Assembly (NCBI GenBank): GCA_964036665.1
Contig: OZ038526.1
Location: forward strand, 9,238,001-9,302,000
Reading direction: 5' to 3'
Length of the DNA stretch: 64,000 nt
From: Gordius sp. MW1
Lineage: Eukaryota > Nematomorpha > Gordioida > Gordea > Gordiidae
Position 1 is the first letter of the stretch, and the number at the start of each line of letters is the position of its first letter. Made by a program: the position numbers and the translations under genes. A model generated the notes under the pieces. That model did not search any database and was not told the origin of the DNA. It worked only from the letters and a program-made list of their open reading frames with translations. Shown piece after piece: positions 60,254 to 64,000 of the stretch.

Positions 60254-62228
60254 CCCTTAACTCATGTTTAAAGATTGATTTAATGGTACTGGTTGGAATA
60301 AAGAGTGATAAAATGTGAACATACATGTTTAAAAAACATGATAAAAATTTATTAAATATATCTTCACAAGATCCTGCTTATCGCGAGTAATCGGTTTAAA
60401 GAAATTTTTAAACTTCTTTAACTATACGGCAACCCACGAGGAAGAGTCCCAGAATGGAATAGGCTATTTGGAGTGCACAACAAAGTAGAGGCTCTTAAGG
60501 GTGTCCCGAAACCCCATTCGAATTCATGTCGGGTGGTTAAAAACTTTGAAATTCTCTTATTCAGGTTGGACTGACAAAAACTCGAGGTTTTGCCTAAACT
60601 AACAAACTGGTTTTTAAAAAAAATTGAACTGAGTTTTGCTAGATCAGAGTGAAATAAACTTTAACTTCTCAATTTATAAATTCATTCAAGCTAAATATTA
60701 ATTAAATCTTAAGTTAGAAACTAAGCTAGGACAAGATATTTTTTCAACCTTCTAATTAAAAAAAATTGTCATCACATATATTGATTAATAATTAGTATTA
60801 ATGTTAATATTTATTTAATCAATTTTAGATCCATTTGTAAGAGATGTTTAATCACATCTCATATTTAATCTTCTAATTCAGCTTCTTAAATTGAAATTTT
60901 TGCGAAACAAGCGAGTCAGATGAAACCAGAAATTTTGGATTTAACGATATTTATTCATTTTTATAAAACGCCGTTTAAATATTTATCCGTAGTATCAATA
61001 AGTCTGTTTAAGCTGATATATTAATATGTCCATTATTTTTAAAATACGTAGTTTTTAATATTCGGATCGGGTTTGGGTTGATAAGTTTGAGACACTTTAT
61101 GGTTCAGGCAGAGAAAGGCTCACTTTGCATGCCGGCATTACGCCAGGTTAATATAATAGCATTATTAGAAAAGCTCGTCCTCAATTAATTTAGCCATATT
61201 CATACTTTAATAAAGATAATTTTATGATTAAAGTCAATTCTCCTTTAAATAAAATTAGCAGCAATTTAGAACTATGCGCGCTATGCAATATATTCGCGAA
61301 ATTTTTTTCCTTCTCCATGAATTATTTGAGACCTAACACGCGTTGCATTAGCTTTAAACAATTGATTGCGACTCAAATATAAGAGATAGAAACCCCGTCA
61401 TTAGGCTTAATTCTACAAAACGCATCAAACTTAAAAATATTATTTATAGCAAGGTTTTAAAAAAAGACAACTAGCATAACTTCGAAAGATGACCGGAAAC
61501 GTGTTATTCAAATTAGGCTGATTTAAATTTTATAAATAACTTAAGTGCACGTGCTTAGTTTTCTAAAATATAAAAAAAACTTACTTAAAATTTTTTATAA
61601 TAATTTATAAACAAATAAATGTGAACTTAAATTTATTTGTTCAACGATTTCCATTATTATTTTTTTAGTTAAAAGAACAGGTTGTTTTTTTTGTTTACAG
61701 GATACATAGTTAGTTTTTTGTAGTAATTATGCACCTTGCTTACTTAATGAATGAGTAAAAGAAAACGATCGCCCAGCTCTCGATATACCCAGGGTGATCA
61801 TTTCACTTTAAGTTGAGTTATTTAAATTCTTTAAAATTTTCACATACATCATATGTAAAAGTCAATTCTATTTCCTATAAAATTTGTTAAAGTTATGGGG
61901 ACACTAAAAAAATTCAAAAATTTAAAAAATTGCTTTAGCCCAGAATTTTTTTTTTGTATAATTTTTTGTAATAAGATATACTCAAATATTTTTGGTGCCC
62001 AATATATGCCTTAATAAAGTTAATAAAAAATTATTTGAGACGATGTTTATGATACCGATAAACATATAGCCCCGGTCTCCCCTAATGATTTTTGCCCCTA
62101 TTGCCTCTTATTGTTAAAAAGCAAGCATAGATAATCATAATTGATAAAAATCAGTAACCTAGCTGAAAAATTAATTAAAATATTATTAATTTATTTCATT
62201 ACACAAATACGTTTAAAAGTGAGTATAA
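60254..62228. other. AT-rich intergenic stretch
   Basis: One unexplained frame on the minus strand (60660-60418) of about 80 codons without ATG, containing RHEFEWGFGTPLRAS; origin unknown. Otherwise nothing recognised. Confidence 0.5.
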
Positions 62229-62370
62229 TTAATTAGCCTGGGTGGATTGAGATTCAAGTGGTTTAAAGTAAGGCCATGCATAGACCTTGGCTCCTATTAA
62301 AGTCACTTTCCCACAGAGACCATTAAAGACCCACCGGGTGGGCATTTTAACAAAATTTGTGCGATTAGAG
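62229..62370 (-). CDS. Possible C-terminal exon, unidentified
   Basis: Minus-strand reading after a TATTTAG acceptor: 46 residues containing NFVKMPTRWVFNGLCGKV and KVYAWPYFKPLE, then TAA. The frame also stays open upstream of the acceptor to an ATG at 62477, but that part is AT-rich and looks non-coding. Amino-acid usage resembles a small mitochondrial or membrane-associated protein; I found no partner exon and no family. It could be a separate gene or chance. Confidence 0.3.
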
Positions 62371-62924
62371 CTAAATACGATTTTCAAATTTGAATTATTA
62401 AGATTTGTAACCTTTAACATAGATAGGCAGGTATTTTTCTTTAATTTAACATATTTATTCAATATAGTTCTTATCAAAAGGGTTAAAAAATGTATTATAC
62501 GATATTATTCCTATTAATAGTGGCTACAAAGACTTACGCAATCGTGCTAGATTTGTTTAAATTAAGTTATTAAAGTGACGTTTATTTTCAAATAGCCAGG
62601 CAGGTCGGGTAGATTTTACAATCGCGACGTGGCTTGGTGGACAATTAGATAGGGTGTGGACTGGCGGACAAAAATATAGTTAGATGAGCCGGATTGGAGC
62701 AGTAAATTATGGGCAAAGCTTTTCTCTGCTAGCCACGACAAGCCAAGAATAGTTTGCCGTGACTTCAGGATTAATTTAAGAGTTCGACAGTTACCTGTCA
62801 GAGCAATACACAATTTAATAATATATAATTGTCATGCATCTTTAAAGGTCTAAAAGATCAAAATGCGCAAAATAGAACATGTAATCATTCCATTATTTAA
62901 ATTATTCAACAATGTATGAGTGTT

Positions 62925-63984
62925 TTAGTGTGATTCTGAGTGTACGATGAATGGTTTCGCTTCCAAATTGTCACCATTACCACCCTCAGTACTAAGCGGA
63001 ATTAAGCGATTAGAAGGTTTCAGCTCCATTAAAAGGGGATCGCTATGAGTCTTGATTATAAACTGCTTAAGATGCGTGCTTGGAACCAAGGATTCCCACC
63101 ATCTGGACGTCTTGTTTTCATCCTTTTGATCAAAATAATTTGCTACTTGTTCATGAGCTAATTTTCCAGCTCTAGCCTATATATTTAAAAATTAAACAAG
63201 GGCTTGAATACCCGTCAAAGAAGCAGAATGATGAAAAAGTAGCAGAAAAATATTTTTTTAGATAATCAATATATTAGAATTAAATCTCAAATGGGGAGGG
63301 AATTTCTGAGTATTCCTAACCCTAACCCTATACTGCATAATTATAGGTTAAAACTTAAATTCTATGTTAAGTCCTGACCAATCTTGATGAATTCTGACCA
63401 ATTTGGCTGCTATTTTTCTGCTACTTTGACCGGGTGCCGATAAATTCGTAGTTTTTTTGGTTTTTACAATTTTGATCTAGTACTATAGCAAATATTATTT
63501 TCAAAGGGAGAATAATAAATATCCATATATTAAAAATCCTTTGAATCTGCAAAATAAGTGGGTGCCTTATTACACAAGGATTTGAACAAAAAAGCCCTTA
63601 ACCTCCTATTTTTTGATATTATTTAGGGGTTGGATTTGGAATATTTTCTCCTCCCTATGCTCCCTTTATGTGATATCTGTAATTTAAACATTCAAAAATT
63701 TAAAGTCAATTACTGCAACTGTTATTAGGTTAACGTTAAAATGTTTAAAATCGCAAATCTTGATATCTATGTTCAGGTTTTTTAAGTATAACAAATCATA
63801 TTTTATAAAAATTAAGCGATTTTGTAATACATCTAGATCTTTAATATTAATATTGAGATTGTTATTTTATATTTCACACATACCCTCGTGACACTTTCAA
63901 TCTCGTTCTCTTCTCGAGTTTCGTAAATTGCCTCAAAACGCTTTTCATAATAATTTTCTTTCCCGCATATCGTTGGAAGGTACA
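62925..63984 (-). CDS. Unidentified protein, last two exons
   Basis: Two minus-strand exons: 63984-63884 (acceptor ATTAACCAG, donor AGG|GTATGT) and 63176-62925 (acceptor TATATAG), ending in TAA. The upstream exon enters in phase 1 and leaves in phase 0, and the last exon is exactly 84 codons in phase 0. The tail reads ...YLPTICGKENYYEKRFEA... with a charged EIESVTR-ARAGKLAHEQ junction, then YFDQKDENKTSRWWESLVP, a THLKQFIIK stretch, KPSNRLIPL and C-terminal KPFIVHSESH. Composition is that of an ordinary cytosolic or nuclear protein, with no membrane segment and no low complexity. I do not recognise the family. Earlier exons lie beyond the right edge. The 707-bp intron holds a MITE (63211-63434). 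No ATG opens either exon, so an ORF search by start codon would miss it. Confidence 0.72.
63211..63434. mobile_element. MITE, GTCAAAGTAGC family, copy 2
   Basis: Ends CCCGTCAAAGAAGCAG and CTACTTTGACCGGG; shares the GATGAAAAAGTAGCAG start region and the TTGGCTGCT end region with 53084-53289. The interior has CCTAACCCTAACCCTA. It sits in the intron of the minus-strand gene. Confidence 0.72.
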
Positions 63985-64000
63985 CTGGTTAATAAAATAA

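Noticed and set aside
1..64000. CRISPR array or prokaryotic operons
   Set aside because: Spliced genes and animal transposons show a eukaryotic nuclear sequence; the arrays lack unique equal-length spacers.

Overview
The window is nuclear DNA of an invertebrate animal: it is very AT-rich, its genes are split by GT-AG introns (shortest 42 bp), it carries an intact mariner transposon, and transposon-derived and tandem repeats fill most of the sequence. Short runs of TTAGGG occur inside repeats. I cannot name the species; nothing here is bacterial or organellar.

Layout. (1) 1-13 kb: AT-rich non-coding DNA with many short inverted-repeat elements ending in GGGCGTAGCCAG and carrying long G or C runs. 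(2) 13-37.6 kb: a repeat block built from arrays of a 100-130 bp unit with a CCAATGG...CCATTGG hairpin, mixed with pol III-type SINE pieces and GC-rich hairpin elements. Units point one way from 13 to 29 kb and the other way from 31.3 to 37.6 kb, so the block is a very large imperfect inverted repeat. Two exons of an unidentified Ser/Arg-rich protein lie inside it (33.47-34.31 kb). (3) 37.8-39 kb: a mariner element with an intact 348-residue transposase. (4) 42.1-43.3 kb: a small non-autonomous LTR retrotransposon. (5) 43.6-49.6 kb: a complete nine-exon RNA 3'-terminal phosphate cyclase gene (RTCA, 365 aa), assembled here from exons whose phases all agree. (6) 53.8-55.4 kb: a compact cluster of MOCS2A, a TSSC4-like gene and MOCS2B. 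The MOCS2A stop and the TSSC4-like start share one base. (7) 55.6-60.3 kb: hAT-type elements, one with a perfect 8-bp target duplication and an 809-bp foldback element nested in it, another with a decayed transposase tail. (8) 62.9-64.0 kb, minus strand: the last two exons of a gene I could not identify.

Working together: MOCS2A and MOCS2B are the small and large subunits of molybdopterin synthase (molybdenum cofactor synthesis). TSSC4 is a U5 snRNP assembly factor in mammals, so its place between the two subunits looks like a shared transcription unit rather than a shared pathway. RTCA acts in RNA end processing. Exon models were made by eye from splice sites, phase and remembered family motifs; none was tested against transcripts or databases.
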